Assembly: GCA_963709355.1 (NCBI GenBank)
Contig: CAVPVY010000005.1
Span: 1,550,001 to 1,614,000 of the forward strand
DNA: 64,000 nucleotides
Direction: 5' to 3'
Source of the DNA: PLOWO2-12-38-17 sp963709355
GTDB lineage: Bacteria; Planctomycetota; Brocadiia; Brocadiales; Brocadiaceae
The translations under genes were made by a program, and so were the position numbers. Below are positions 46,697-55,649 of this stretch, piece by piece. Under the pieces are notes generated by a model. The model was not told where the DNA came from. It worked only from the letters and a program-made list of their open reading frames with translations, and searched no databases. Within the stretch, counting starts at the first letter, position 1; every line of letters begins with the position of its first letter.

Positions 46697-47759
46697 TCAA
46701 CCTTTTATACCCTCCAGTCGTTTTCTTACATACGAGGCACGAATAACGTTCCTTTGTGCTGAATCAAGTTCGCGCCCCTCTATTTTTTGTAAATGACCTG
46801 GCAGTGTAAGTATAAATAACTCGTTTAATGTTTTCATCTCAATATCTTTAATAATACCCAGATTAACCCCCATCCGAACCTGCGACAATAAGTGCATAAT
46901 CTCTTCAGAAGAAATTAATCTGGCAGCCTTTAACATACCGTACGAACGCCATATCCTGTCTTCAAGCTGTTCTTTGTTTTCTGAAATCAGTGCCTTTCTG
47001 GCCATCCGTTCATAATTTGTAATCCTGGGAATCACACTTTCTATAATCTCAATTATTTCCTGTTCTGCCTTACCCAGTGTAAACTGGTTTGAAATTTGGT
47101 ACAAGTCTCCTGATACCTGCGTCCCCTCGCCATATAAACCCCTAACTACCAGTCCAAGTTTCATGACGGCATTGAATACCTTTTCTATATGATGAGTCAT
47201 CCCAAGGGCAGGCAGATGCAACATGACCGACGCCCTCATTCCTGTACCAACATTAGTGGGACAGGCACTCAAGTAACCAAACCGCGAAGAATAGGCATAG
47301 CTTAATTTTCCTCTCTAACTTGTTGTCAACATCATCAATTATCCTCCATGCCTTCATTAGCTCAAATCCAGAGTGAATTACCTGTATTCTCAAATGATCC
47401 TCTTCGTTAACCATCAGACTTATAGTTTCTGATTTACCAAAGGCAACACCCCTTTCACCTTCGCCACCGGCGTGTTCTCTACTAATTAAATGCCGCTCAA
47501 CAAGAAATAGTCTGTCTACCGGACTTGTTTCTGACAGTCTAACATAACATAAATCATTTGTTATACCTGATTCTTTTATTTTTTCACTTATATATTCTTC
47601 AAGTTCCTTCTTTTGCTTAAGATTTGCCCTTGACAGAAAGGGAAAACGCGCAATATTCCTTGCAAGACGTATCCTAGTACTTATAACAATATCTGACTCT
47701 GGTCCAGTTCCTCTCAACCATTCGCCCGTATTATCTCTCAGGTCATTAATTTTCATCAT
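46697..47759 (-). CDS. mcsB: Protein-arginine kinase McsB, one frameshift
   Basis: A member of the ATP:guanido phosphotransferase family that phosphorylates arginines to mark proteins for ClpCP. VISTRIRLARNIARFPFL (near residue 25) and VNEEDHLRIQVIHSG are the family blocks. Then, in the next frame, LSACPTNVGTGMRASVMLHL carries the catalytic CPTN motif with its Cys. A single extra A in the run at 47304-47307 causes the shift; without it the length is 353 residues, normal for McsB. The start overlaps the end of mcsA, and clpC begins 16 bp downstream. No ctsR-like gene is seen before mcsA. Confidence 0.9.
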
Positions 47760-48246
47760 CCGCGCCTGATAATTCATATATCTTATCCCTTAATTCCGCC
47801 GCTTTTTCATAATCTTCTTTTTCAACAGCCTTATTCAGTTCATTTCTCAACTGCATTAATTCATTCTTTTTGATTAATTCTTTTCCAGCACGAGAAGGCA
47901 CTTTCCCGACATGCTGGGTGCTTCCGTGCATCTTTTCTAATAAAGGAACTAATCCTTTTCTAAATACAGTATAATCCATCGGACAACCCAAGACGACCAT
48001 GAGAACGGAATTCAATGTAAGATCAGTCCGCATACAGGACATACAATCTTTGACATCTCACTTATTTCCGGGGCGACCTGATTGATGAAACTTGTTAGAA
48101 TTTCGGTAGGTGAGGGTATTTTTGTCAGATGTGTATTTATGCTCTGAGCACACTCTTCGCATAGATGTCGTTCTTTCTTTACATGTACCAACAATTTCAG
48201 TTAAATGAACTGTCGCGTGCTTTTTATTACAGGATTCGCATTTCAT
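47746..48246 (-). CDS. mcsA: McsA-type zinc-finger activator protein, three frameshifts
   Basis: A small cysteine-rich partner of McsB. In three frames it has MKCESCNKKHATVHLTEIV, then VKKERHLCEECAQSINTHL and VCPVCGL, then FRSHGRLGCPMDYTVF and a UVR motif (ELRNELNKAVEKEDYEKAAELRDKI, cut). Extra bases near 48188, 48022 and 47988 restore a 165-residue protein when removed. It has CxxC pairs at the N-terminus and in the middle; the fourth pair is represented by only one Cys (GCPMDY). McsA binds zinc and activates McsB. It is the first of three genes of the stress operon, ahead of mcsB and clpC. Confidence 0.88.
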
Positions 48247-48285
48247 TCTATGTTACCTAATACTTATAATACGATGCAAAAATTC

Positions 48286-49576
48286 TTATCTTTTTTCCCA
48301 TTTTAACACATCTATAACTTTTCCTAAAGAACTTTTTTCAGATAGTATTTCATCTCTTATTCTGTTTTCTCTTTCCAGGCAATCCATACCATAATTAACC
48401 CAGACATCGGCCTCTGCCATAGGCATCACCATTAGACCATCATCGTCGCCAATAATCCAATCTCCGGGGTTGATTTGAACTCCGGAGATTTGTATGGGAA
48501 CGTTAATTTCTCCAAACCCTTTTGGCTCACCGGCTGTTGGCATTACAATTCTCGCAAAGGCAGGGAAATTCAACTTTCTAATTTCAGCAACATCCCTTAT
48601 CGCTCCGTTAACCACAACCCCGCTTATCCTTTTCTGCAATGCACTGTGGGTCGCCAAGTTCCCCCCAAATTGCAGGACCTATTCCTCCGGCATCAATTAC
48701 AATTACATTTCCTTCTTTTGCAGTATCTATAGCCTCAACCGGTTTAGCCCAATCTCCCGGATAGGTTCTTACAGTAACAGCTTTTCCTATTAATTTTATA
48801 TTTTGATATATCGGATACAAACCCTCTATACACTTCGCACGATGTCCTGCATCAGAAATATTCGCAGTTGATACCTTAGAGAGTGTTTCACGAATATTTT
48901 CATTTGTTACCCTTTTAAACAATGGCGTATATACTGCTCGGTTTTCTTTAATTGCATTTTTAATATTCTCTACTGCGGTTTTTACGTTTGTTGCTTTTGT
49001 AATAAATCCACCAGCAATTATAATGCTCGCTCCTGAATTTACTGCATCTACAACATTCTCTGAATTTACACCACCTGCCACTGCAACTGGAATATTTACT
49101 TCACTGCAAACAAATTTTAATACATCAAAAGGTGTCTTCCCGCTCATTTGCTCATCTATTGCAGTATGAACGGCAAGGTAATCAACTCCTAATTTCTCTA
49201 TATCTTTAAGTCTGTCAGCAATTTTTTCATTATTTATAAAGTCTGTACAAATTTTTATTCCATAATTCTTCCCTGCTTGTACGCATTCCCTGATTGTCGA
49301 ATCAGACGCCTCACCCATCACCACAGCGATGTCTGCACCGGCCTTCGCTGCCATTTCAACCTCCACACGTCCAGCATCCATTATCTTCATATCAGCTACC
49401 AGGGTTATGTTAGGAAACAACTTTCTTAACTGGCGAATGGCGTTCATTCCTTCGCTTTTAATCAGGGGTGTACCTATCTCCAGCCAATCTGCACCAGCAT
49501 TAACTGCTTCCTCAGCTACCTTAATAGCCCTGTGAAGGTCTATAAAATCGAGAGCAATTTGCAATATTACTGCCAT
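48286..49576 (-). CDS. Fused 3-hexulose-6-phosphate synthase / RraA-like protein, one frameshift
   Basis: Residues 1-210 are a hexulose-phosphate synthase/OMP-decarboxylase-type TIM barrel (LQIALDFIDLHRAIKVAEE; WLEIGTPLIKSEGM; VADMKIMDAGRVEVEMAAK; PVAVAGGVNSENVVDAV). A second domain (about 225-429) is of the RraA/demethylmenaquinone-methyltransferase-like type (STANISDAGHRAKCIEG; VIVIDAGGIGPAIWGEL; ALQKRISGVVVNGAIRDV; PGDWIIGDDDGLMVMP). One extra base near 48654 breaks the second domain; removing it gives 429 residues. Such fusions are known and are often annotated as bifunctional. HPS condenses formaldehyde with ribulose 5-phosphate or acts in reverse to make ribose phosphate; the RraA part may be an aldolase or an RNase-regulator relative. 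No isomerase (hxlB) lies nearby. Confidence 0.85.
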
Positions 49577-49599
49577 TGTTTTACAATTATGAAAGAGCT

Positions 49600-49963
49600 T
49601 TACTCATAATATACTGCACCACAAGAATCAGACTCCCATGTTGTAACACTACCTACTCTCACGCCCGACGGTACGGTATTCTTTAATCGTCGTATATTAT
49701 TTTGGAAATATTCTCGGTTGTTGGATTTAGTATCTTAAAATCTGCAATATCGTTCAAATATGTATGGTCAAATCGTTTACAAATTTCCCAATAATTGACT
49801 TTGCGTCTCTGAAATCCATAACCATACCTAATTTATCCAGTTCTTCAGTTCTCAGTACAATTTTAACCTTCCAATTATGACCGTGTAATTTTTCACATTG
49901 CCCTTTATATTCTCGTAAATTATGAGCGGCAGCAAAATCGGTTTCTATAATCAGTTCGTACAC
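49600..49963 (-). CDS. queD: 6-Carboxy-tetrahydropterin synthase QueD, two one-base deletions
   Basis: A small pterin enzyme of queuosine synthesis. The first 66 codons read normally: IETDFAAAHNLREYKGQC, then LHGHNWKVKIVL, giving zinc histidines and the catalytic Cys, and MVMDFRDAKSIIGKFVND. After a missing base near 49770 the frame moves to HTYLNDIADFKILNPTTENI, and after another near 49689 to VRVGSVTTWESDSCGAVYY. With both bases restored it is 121 residues, the usual QueD length. Unlike in the neighbouring genes the events are losses. Its substrate comes from FolE (20754). It is adjacent to the HPS/RraA fusion, 23 bp away. Confidence 0.87.
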
Positions 49964-50207
49964 TTACCTGTCTACCTAAACTCTCTAATTCAGCTCGGCA
50001 ATGAGCTCAAATCTAAAATAACTCAGGCCACATATGCGACTTGTGTTAGTCCCCCCTTAAGGGTGGATTTAAATTGAAATTCCGTAGCATCAGTTTATTA
50101 AAAATCTTATCACTCATGAAAATGAATGTCAAGATATTTTTATATACTTGCATAGACATAACCGCTCATTGTAAAAAAACATAGGATTACTAAATTTATT
50201 GTAACCA

Positions 50208-52037
50208 TCATTTTCTTTTGAACTGTTTTTGTAACTCATTGAGTGAAAAAAAGAGTGTAGTAGGTCTCCCATGTGGACAATTATTAGTATGCAAATCCAT
50301 TGTGTTTCTTTTCTCAAGAAGTACCCTTATCTCCTCTAATTCTAATTTCTGTCCTGCCTTAACAGCGCCCTTACATGCCATTATGCTCATTAATTTATTT
50401 AAAATCCTTTCTTTATCTTTTAGATACTCCTCGTTATCGCCCAATTCTACAAGCAAACTTTCAATAAATTCCCTTATGTTTAAATTCTTAAGAATCTGTG
50501 GGAATGACCGTATCACAATTGTTTGCTGTCCAAACTCCTCTAATTCAATACCCAATAGTTCCAAATATTCCTTTAAGTTAATTACACAGAAGAAATCTTT
50601 AGGACCCATCTCGACAAGCTCAGGAATCAACAACCGCTGACTTAATTTCTCTGCCTTCTGCAAACTCCTTGCTATCTCATGATACATTATTATTTCATGC
50701 AATGCATGCTGGTCTATTATATTTAATCCTCCATTTATTTCCTCGATTATAAAAGTATTGTGAACCTGAAAATACACCCCATGTTCTCTGTATTGATTAC
50801 CAATTCCAGGTAAAGTCTCTAATTCCGCATGCTGAAAGTTTGTGGCAGAAGAACCTGTATCAAGCGATGCGGATAAAGGAGTAAATTCCATTTCTTTCTT
50901 TTTAATTTCAGATGCTGGTATCTTATCGGTATCTTTTCCAGAAGAATACTGTTCCCATAAAGATTTTCTTATATAGTCTAATCCTACCGTACCTGATACT
51001 TTCCCTTCAGGTATTGAAACAGGGTTTTTAAAGTTAACAGGTTTTACCTCTGATTTGTTCAGACCCTCTTTTAACGCAGCAAGAACAGAACTATAAATAA
51101 AGCTTGAATTCCTGAAGCGCACCTCAATTTTTGTAGGATGGACATTCACGTCCACTTCGGATGGTTTTATCTGCAAGAACAAGAATACTATCGGATACCT
51201 CTTATACATTAATTTACCGCGGTAAGACTCGTTTATAGCGCGAAATATTGCATTATCTTTAATATATCGTCCGTTCAGGAATATATACATCATCCTCGCA
51301 TTCGCCTTGTCAAAAAATGGAGGAACAATAAAACCGGTAAGCGTAAACAATTCTTCCCTGTGAAGCACAGGAATCAGATGGTTTCTCATCTCTTCTCCGA
51401 AAAAGGTTGCAATTCGTTCTGCTGTGTCCCGAACCTGCGGCAGATTGAATACTACCCTGTTATTATGCGTAAGGGTAAAATGAATTGATGGATAGCAAAG
51501 AGCAAATCTTGTCAAAACCTCTGTAATGTGCGCAATCTCCGTTGGTATTGCCTTTAAAAATTTCTTTCTTACAGGCATGTTAAAAAACAGCTCTCTAACC
51601 TCGGCCTGCGTTCCCTCAGGTGCGCCTTTCTCCCTGACTTTTCCAGCGGCACCTCCATCTATCCTTATTTCGGCGCCGCTTGCAGCTCCCCTTAGCCTCG
51701 AAATAATGCAGGCATGAGAAACAGCTCCAATACTGGGCAATGCCTCACCCCTGAAACCCAATGTGTTTATTGCAAATAAGTCGTCTTCTTTTTGAAGTTT
51801 GCTGGTTGTATGACTTTGAAATGCAAGCGCAAGGTCTTCCGCGTCCATCCCAACACCGTCATCTGTAACCCGGATTAACTTCCGCCCTCCGTCTTCCAGA
51901 TATACGTCTATTTTGAGCGCCTTTGCGTCTATGGCATTCTCAACTAATTCTTTCACTATGGAGGCAGGGCGTTCAATCACCTCGCCAGCCGCAATTTTGT
52001 TGATTAGAGATACAGGCAGAATTTTAATTATAGACAT
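50208..52037 (-). CDS. mutL: DNA mismatch repair protein MutL
   Basis: The 609-residue protein couples mismatch recognition to downstream repair. The GHKL ATPase is N-terminal: IAAGEVIERPASIVKELVENAIDA (cut, 14-37), DDGVGM, TSKL and GFRGEALPSIGAV. The C-terminal endonuclease/dimer domain has IDQHALHEIIMYHEI (near 440; the usual form is DQHAxHERxxYE), ACKGAVKAGQKL and CPHGRPTTLFF. So the DQHA motif and the C-x-H-G-R-P zinc site are kept, suggesting a nicking-capable MutL, although the HER part is altered. It is intact, just beyond the frameshifted region. The start is ATG at 52037. Confidence 0.95.
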   Translation of the reverse strand: MSIIKILPVSLINKIAAGEVIERPASIVKELVENAIDAKALKIDVYLEDGGRKLIRVTDDGVGMDAEDLALAFQSHTTSKLQKEDDLFAINTLGFRGEALPSIGAVSHACIISRLRGAASGAEIRIDGGAAGKVREKGAPEGTQAEVRELFFNMPVRKKFLKAIPTEIAHITEVLTRFALCYPSIHFTLTHNNRVVFNLPQVRDTAERIATFFGEEMRNHLIPVLHREELFTLTGFIVPPFFDKANARMMYIFLNGRYIKDNAIFRAINESYRGKLMYKRYPIVFLFLQIKPSEVDVNVHPTKIEVRFRNSSFIYSSVLAALKEGLNKSEVKPVNFKNPVSIPEGKVSGTVGLDYIRKSLWEQYSSGKDTDKIPASEIKKKEMEFTPLSASLDTGSSATNFQHAELETLPGIGNQYREHGVYFQVHNTFIIEEINGGLNIIDQHALHEIIMYHEIARSLQKAEKLSQRLLIPELVEMGPKDFFCVINLKEYLELLGIELEEFGQQTIVIRSFPQILKNLNIREFIESLLVELGDNEEYLKDKERILNKLMSIMACKGAVKAGQKLELEEIRVLLEKRNTMDLHTNNCPHGRPTTLFFSLNELQKQFKRK

Positions 52038-52156
52038 ACACCTTATTCCTTTGCTTTAATAATATCACCAGATTTGTTTAAATCATAACAAATTTGCGTT
52101 ATATTTCTTAAGCCAAATTATCAGTCTTAATTAAAACTTATACATTCTAAATAAGC

Positions 52157-53380
52157 ATGGTTACTAACTCATTAGAAACAGAAATTAATAAATGTGCGAA
52201 GTGTGGTAAATGTCGTTCAATATGCCCCGTCTTTATAGAAACCGGCAATGAATCAATGGTAGCAAGGGGACGTATCAGCCTTGCTGAGGCGCTTAGAAAT
52301 AACGAAATTTTCTATACAGATTTACTGAGAAATTATTTGCTTTCATGCAAAAAATGCCTTCGATGTTCAAGCATCTGCCCTTCGAGTGTGGACTACGATT
52401 TAATCATCCAAACCATGCTTGATGATCTGGCAAATCATCTGGGAATATGGCTTATCCCTCGAATGATATTTAGGTTTTTCTTAACTCGCAGATGGCTCTT
52501 TAATTTACTCCTGAAAGTTACATATACATTTCAAAAACTAATCCCTTTAAAGCGACACGGCACAATGAGGCATCTTCCTTTTATGTTTCTTGATGGTAGA
52601 TGGGTTCCACCACTTGCAAAAGAGCCGGTGCTGAAAAAACATCGCAACACAAAAAAGATTAACGCTCCAAAGATGAAGGTAGGATTCTTCTCGGGCTGCC
52701 TTATAAACTATGTTTATACGGATATTGCTGACGCTGTAATAGAGGTGTTGAATCACCTTGGCGTTGAGGTCATTGTGCCTCCTAAACAATTGTGCTGCGG
52801 CATCCCCGCAAGGTCGCTGGGGGACTTAAAAACCGCGCTAAAACTGGCTGAAACAAATGTTAAAGTATTTGAAGATGCAAAGGTTGATTTTATTGTTAAC
52901 GCATGTGCTACCTGCGGGAGGACTTTAAAAAGGGATTATCGTCAAATACTAGGCGCCCGTTCCTTAAAATTCACGCAGAAGATATATGACGTATCTGAAT
53001 TCATTGAAAAACATTTCAAATACGAAACAAAACACCTGAACACAAAGATCACGTACCATGACCCATGTCATCTGCACTGGGGTCAAAATATTTCAAAACA
53101 ACCCAGAGATATTTTGAAGCGTTCTTCCACATTTCAAGAGATGGAAACGCCGGAACGGTGTTGCGGCGGGGGTGGGGTTTTTAATTTATTACACTACGAC
53201 CTCTCCATTAAGATTGGGGAGTATAAGGCAAAGGCGATTGAAAAGAGCGGGGCTGAGGTTGTAGCAACAGGATGTCCAGGATGCAGACTTCAAATAGAAG
53301 ACCTTCTTGCTGCAAGGGGTTCCCCAGTCAAATGCATGCACACCATCCAGGTCTTACGAAACGCAATGCCTTCATCGTGA
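52157..53380 (+). CDS. GlcF-like Fe-S oxidoreductase (two 4Fe-4S plus two CCG domains)
   Basis: A 407-residue cytoplasmic or membrane-associated iron-sulfur protein. Two ferredoxin motifs: CAKCGKCRSICP (15-26) and CKKCLRCSSICPS (66-78). Two cysteine-rich CCG domains: QLCCGIPARSLGD with CATCGRTLK, and YHDPCHLHWG with CCGGGGVFNLL and CPGCRLQ. This is the layout of GlcF (glycolate oxidase iron-sulfur subunit) and of LutA/HdrB-like proteins. The FAD subunit (GlcD) that normally stands next to it is absent here. It is transcribed divergently from mutL. The electron donor is not clear from the sequence. Confidence 0.88.
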   Translation: MVTNSLETEINKCAKCGKCRSICPVFIETGNESMVARGRISLAEALRNNEIFYTDLLRNYLLSCKKCLRCSSICPSSVDYDLIIQTMLDDLANHLGIWLIPRMIFRFFLTRRWLFNLLLKVTYTFQKLIPLKRHGTMRHLPFMFLDGRWVPPLAKEPVLKKHRNTKKINAPKMKVGFFSGCLINYVYTDIADAVIEVLNHLGVEVIVPPKQLCCGIPARSLGDLKTALKLAETNVKVFEDAKVDFIVNACATCGRTLKRDYRQILGARSLKFTQKIYDVSEFIEKHFKYETKHLNTKITYHDPCHLHWGQNISKQPRDILKRSSTFQEMETPERCCGGGGVFNLLHYDLSIKIGEYKAKAIEKSGAEVVATGCPGCRLQIEDLLAARGSPVKCMHTIQVLRNAMPSS

Positions 53381-53959
53381 TAGTTTCAGCCATCACACAG
53401 AACAGAAAAAATTCATTTTCACGATAAACAGGACAAATAGCAATACCACTGGGTACAAATACCGAGAAACACACCAACGCCCACCACCCTTCCTGTACCT
53501 TTGTGATTATATAGTGACTGAATTAAAACCATATTTTTGCCATTCCTACCGAAGAGAGAAATCTGTAAATCATGTAATTCCTGTAGTCAAAAGATTTCTC
53601 TATACTCTCTAAACTACACTTTTATTAGGTTTCGTTCAAACACTCCTTGTCTTCTGCATACGTGCAGATAATTATCCTTAAAAATGCCTTTTGAATAACG
53701 AAGTATGTTATTTGAGAAATTATTGTATAAGTTTGATGCTGAATACTAGTTCAGTAGGTAACAATTTAGTTTTTTGAAAACTGCTATTTTAAGCATTATT
53801 ACCCATGAACCATTTGCTTATAAAGGGTAGTAACGTGAAAATATATTCCCTCCCTCAATCGCTCTCATCAAGAGCGGGTAGAATAGCTTTTCCACCTGTG
53901 GTAGATATCAGGTGAGGGTTTTAGAGCCTAATAATTTTTCAGGAAACTAAATTCATACT
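53381..53959. other. 579-bp gap with short palindromic repeat fragments
   Basis: No credible gene on either strand. TGCTGAATACTAGTTCAGTA at about 53739-53758 resembles the 38112-38155 palindrome. At 53849-53922, CCCTCCCTC is followed by CGCTCT-catca-AGAGCG and later CACCTG...CAGGTG, similar to the repeat at 38637-38720. Both may be worn copies of dispersed repeats. Confidence 0.45.
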
Positions 53960-53971
53960 TCAGGAGTGTCC

Positions 53972-54154
53972 ATGCATTTTCTATCGAAAATATATATTTG
54001 TGTGTATTTTCTTGCCATCCTTGGTGTGTCTGGTTGTTACACACCACCTACTCCAAAACTTAAAACTACCGTGAAACCTCTTGAAAGTACAATGGCTAAA
54101 GTGGAGACATCACAAAAAGCGGCTTGGAGAACTGCTTGGGATATCATTTTGTGA
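53972..54154 (+). CDS. Small predicted lipoprotein, possibly frameshifted
   Basis: ATG at 53972 follows TTCAGGAGTGTCC, a good ribosome site (an in-frame GTG at 53966 is also possible). The 60-residue product has a hydrophobic leader and the lipobox GVSGC (residues 20-24), then PTPKLKTTVKPLESTMAK. It ends at 54152-54154 in AWDIIL. The next frame continues YHFVTGNGSGNPDGEIEI and LDLLDGAHAGVGGIQSLWH to about 54276, so a longer protein of about 100 residues may have been cut by a frameshift near 54143. I do not recognise the family. The following 200 bp hold nothing clear before a repeat. Confidence 0.5.
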   Translation: MHFLSKIYICVYFLAILGVSGCYTPPTPKLKTTVKPLESTMAKVETSQKAAWRTAWDIIL

Positions 54155-54487
54155 CAGGGAATGGTAGCGGTAACCCTGATGGAGAGATTGAGATCAGTAA
54201 TAGAAAGTTAGATCTGTTAGATGGCGCCCATGCTGGTGTGGGAGGAATACAATCATTATGGCATATGAATTGTTAGAAACTTTAACCACTCTCGTCCAAC
54301 GGTATCACAAATGGCTTCGCTATTGGTATTGATAGAACACCTAAAGAATAGATGTCATATCACCTCCGAAAATGTAATCATGCACGGACATTACAGGCAA
54401 ACGGAGTTTCTTGTGAGAAATTTTCCTTATTATAAATTGCTTGCTAATAACTGTCGTTATTAAGCTCATACCTAGCTGCAGGAAATT

Positions 54488-54559
54488 GTCATTCTGAACG
54501 GCAGCAAAGAATCCTATGTTCTCTGGAAAAAACAGATATGTTTCGCTTTAACATGACAT
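54488..54559. repeat. Dispersed imperfect palindrome next to the IS element
   Basis: TGTCATTCTGAACGGCAGCA followed by AAGAATC at the left and GTTTCGCTTTAACATGACAT at the right form an imperfect hairpin-type repeat. It is the third copy of the family seen at 38519-38580 and 43929-44039 and ends 20 bp before the insertion sequence. Confidence 0.55.
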
Positions 54560-54579
54560 TTAAATTCTTTTGTAAAGTA

Positions 54580-55626
54580 TATAGACATGGGTAACAGTTT
54601 ATGTAATATGATATGCCTATCCCTATGGGATAGGCGACTTACTAAATTTTTTTATGGAGATGTTACCCATGCCCAAGTATTATTACGATCAACTTAGTCG
54701 AAAAAGGTTAGCCTGGATGCTCATGTATAAAAAGATTAATAACGTCTCAAAGGTATGCCTGTATTTTGGCATATCTCGTAAATGTTTCTATAAATGGCTT
54801 AAACGTTACGAAGACTCAGGAGGTGACCCTGCAAGCCTCATTGATCGCTCAAAACGTCCCAGACGCTCCCCTATGCTTACCCATAAATATATTCAGTCTA
54901 TCATCATAAGACTTCGTAAAACCACTTCCTTCGGCCCCGACCGTATACGGCTGTTCTTATTGAAGGACTATAATATCTCGCTTCCAAGGTCCACCATATA
55001 CGCCACTTTAAAACGCAACGGACTCATTGAGAAACCCAAGAAGATGCACAGAAAACCTAAGTGTTATCAGATGCCCTCTCCAGGATACCTACAGGTAGAT
55101 ATAAAGCTGCTGGGCGGCTACAGACCCGGGAGCTTTGTTCAGTCCTCCGCTCAGGACGACTCTACCAGGATCAAATTCACCAAACTTTACCAGGAACGCT
55201 CTACATCTAACTCCCTGGACTTCTTGCAATATATATTCAGACGCTTTCCTTTCAAGATCAGGCACATCAGGACCGACAACGACGCCGTCTTTACCAATGC
55301 TTACACCGGCGAACCCAAAACCCATCCCTTACGGCAGCCCAAGACACATCCTTTTACCCTGTCGTGCATGGGGTTGGGTATAAAACACAAGCTCAATAGG
55401 CCTTCTTGTCCAGAGCAAAACGGCAAGGTAGAAAGGTCTCATAGAACCGATGGAGAAGAGTTTTTCCGTTTACAAAAAACTCGGAATCTTGACCTCCTTG
55501 TAAAAGAACGTAAAAAATACGATGAATTCTTTAACAACAAAAGACCACACATGGGGCTTCAGGGGTGGACTCCACTGCAAAAATTACAAACTTTTCCTAA
55601 TTACAAAAGTGTTACCTATGTCTATA
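54580..55626 (+). mobile_element. IS481-type insertion sequence with terminal inverted repeats
   Basis: TATAGACATGGGTAACA at 54580-54596 is matched by TGTTACCTATGTCTATA at 55610-55626: 17 bp, one mismatch. Between them is one transposase gene. The right repeat overlaps the last codons of that gene, and the stop codon (55629-55631) lies just outside it. A target duplication was not obvious (flanks AAAG and GCTA). The element is about 1.05 kb, and its transposase is intact, so the insertion could be recent and active. Confidence 0.82.
54615..54635 (+). promoter_or_regulatory. Perfect hairpin upstream of the transposase
   Basis: GCCTATCCC-TAT-GGGATAGGC, a perfect 9-bp stem with a 3-base loop, lies between the left end of the IS and the start codon. 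It could act as a terminator-like barrier or hide the start from transcripts coming in from outside, as known for other IS elements. That role is inferred from position. Confidence 0.5.
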
Positions 55627-55631
55627 GCTAA
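54654..55631 (+). CDS. IS481-family transposase
   Basis: A 325-residue DDE transposase (starts at 54654 or at the ATG of MPKYYYDQ at 54669). Residues 25-60 are a helix-turn-helix (VSKVCLYFGISRKCFYKWLKRY), followed by DRSKRPRRSP, common in this family. The rve-type core has D (LQVDIKLLGG), D (HIRTDNDAVF) and E (NGKVERSHRTDGEEF). The C-terminus FNNKRPHMGLQGWTPLQKL is the usual end. An internal double PKTHP phrase near residue 220 is odd and may be a small duplication. The gene is complete and is the only one in the element. Confidence 0.9.
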   Translation: MEMLPMPKYYYDQLSRKRLAWMLMYKKINNVSKVCLYFGISRKCFYKWLKRYEDSGGDPASLIDRSKRPRRSPMLTHKYIQSIIIRLRKTTSFGPDRIRLFLLKDYNISLPRSTIYATLKRNGLIEKPKKMHRKPKCYQMPSPGYLQVDIKLLGGYRPGSFVQSSAQDDSTRIKFTKLYQERSTSNSLDFLQYIFRRFPFKIRHIRTDNDAVFTNAYTGEPKTHPLRQPKTHPFTLSCMGLGIKHKLNRPSCPEQNGKVERSHRTDGEEFFRLQKTRNLDLLVKERKKYDEFFNNKRPHMGLQGWTPLQKLQTFPNYKSVTYVYS

Positions 55632-55649
55632 TACAAAATTATAACCACT

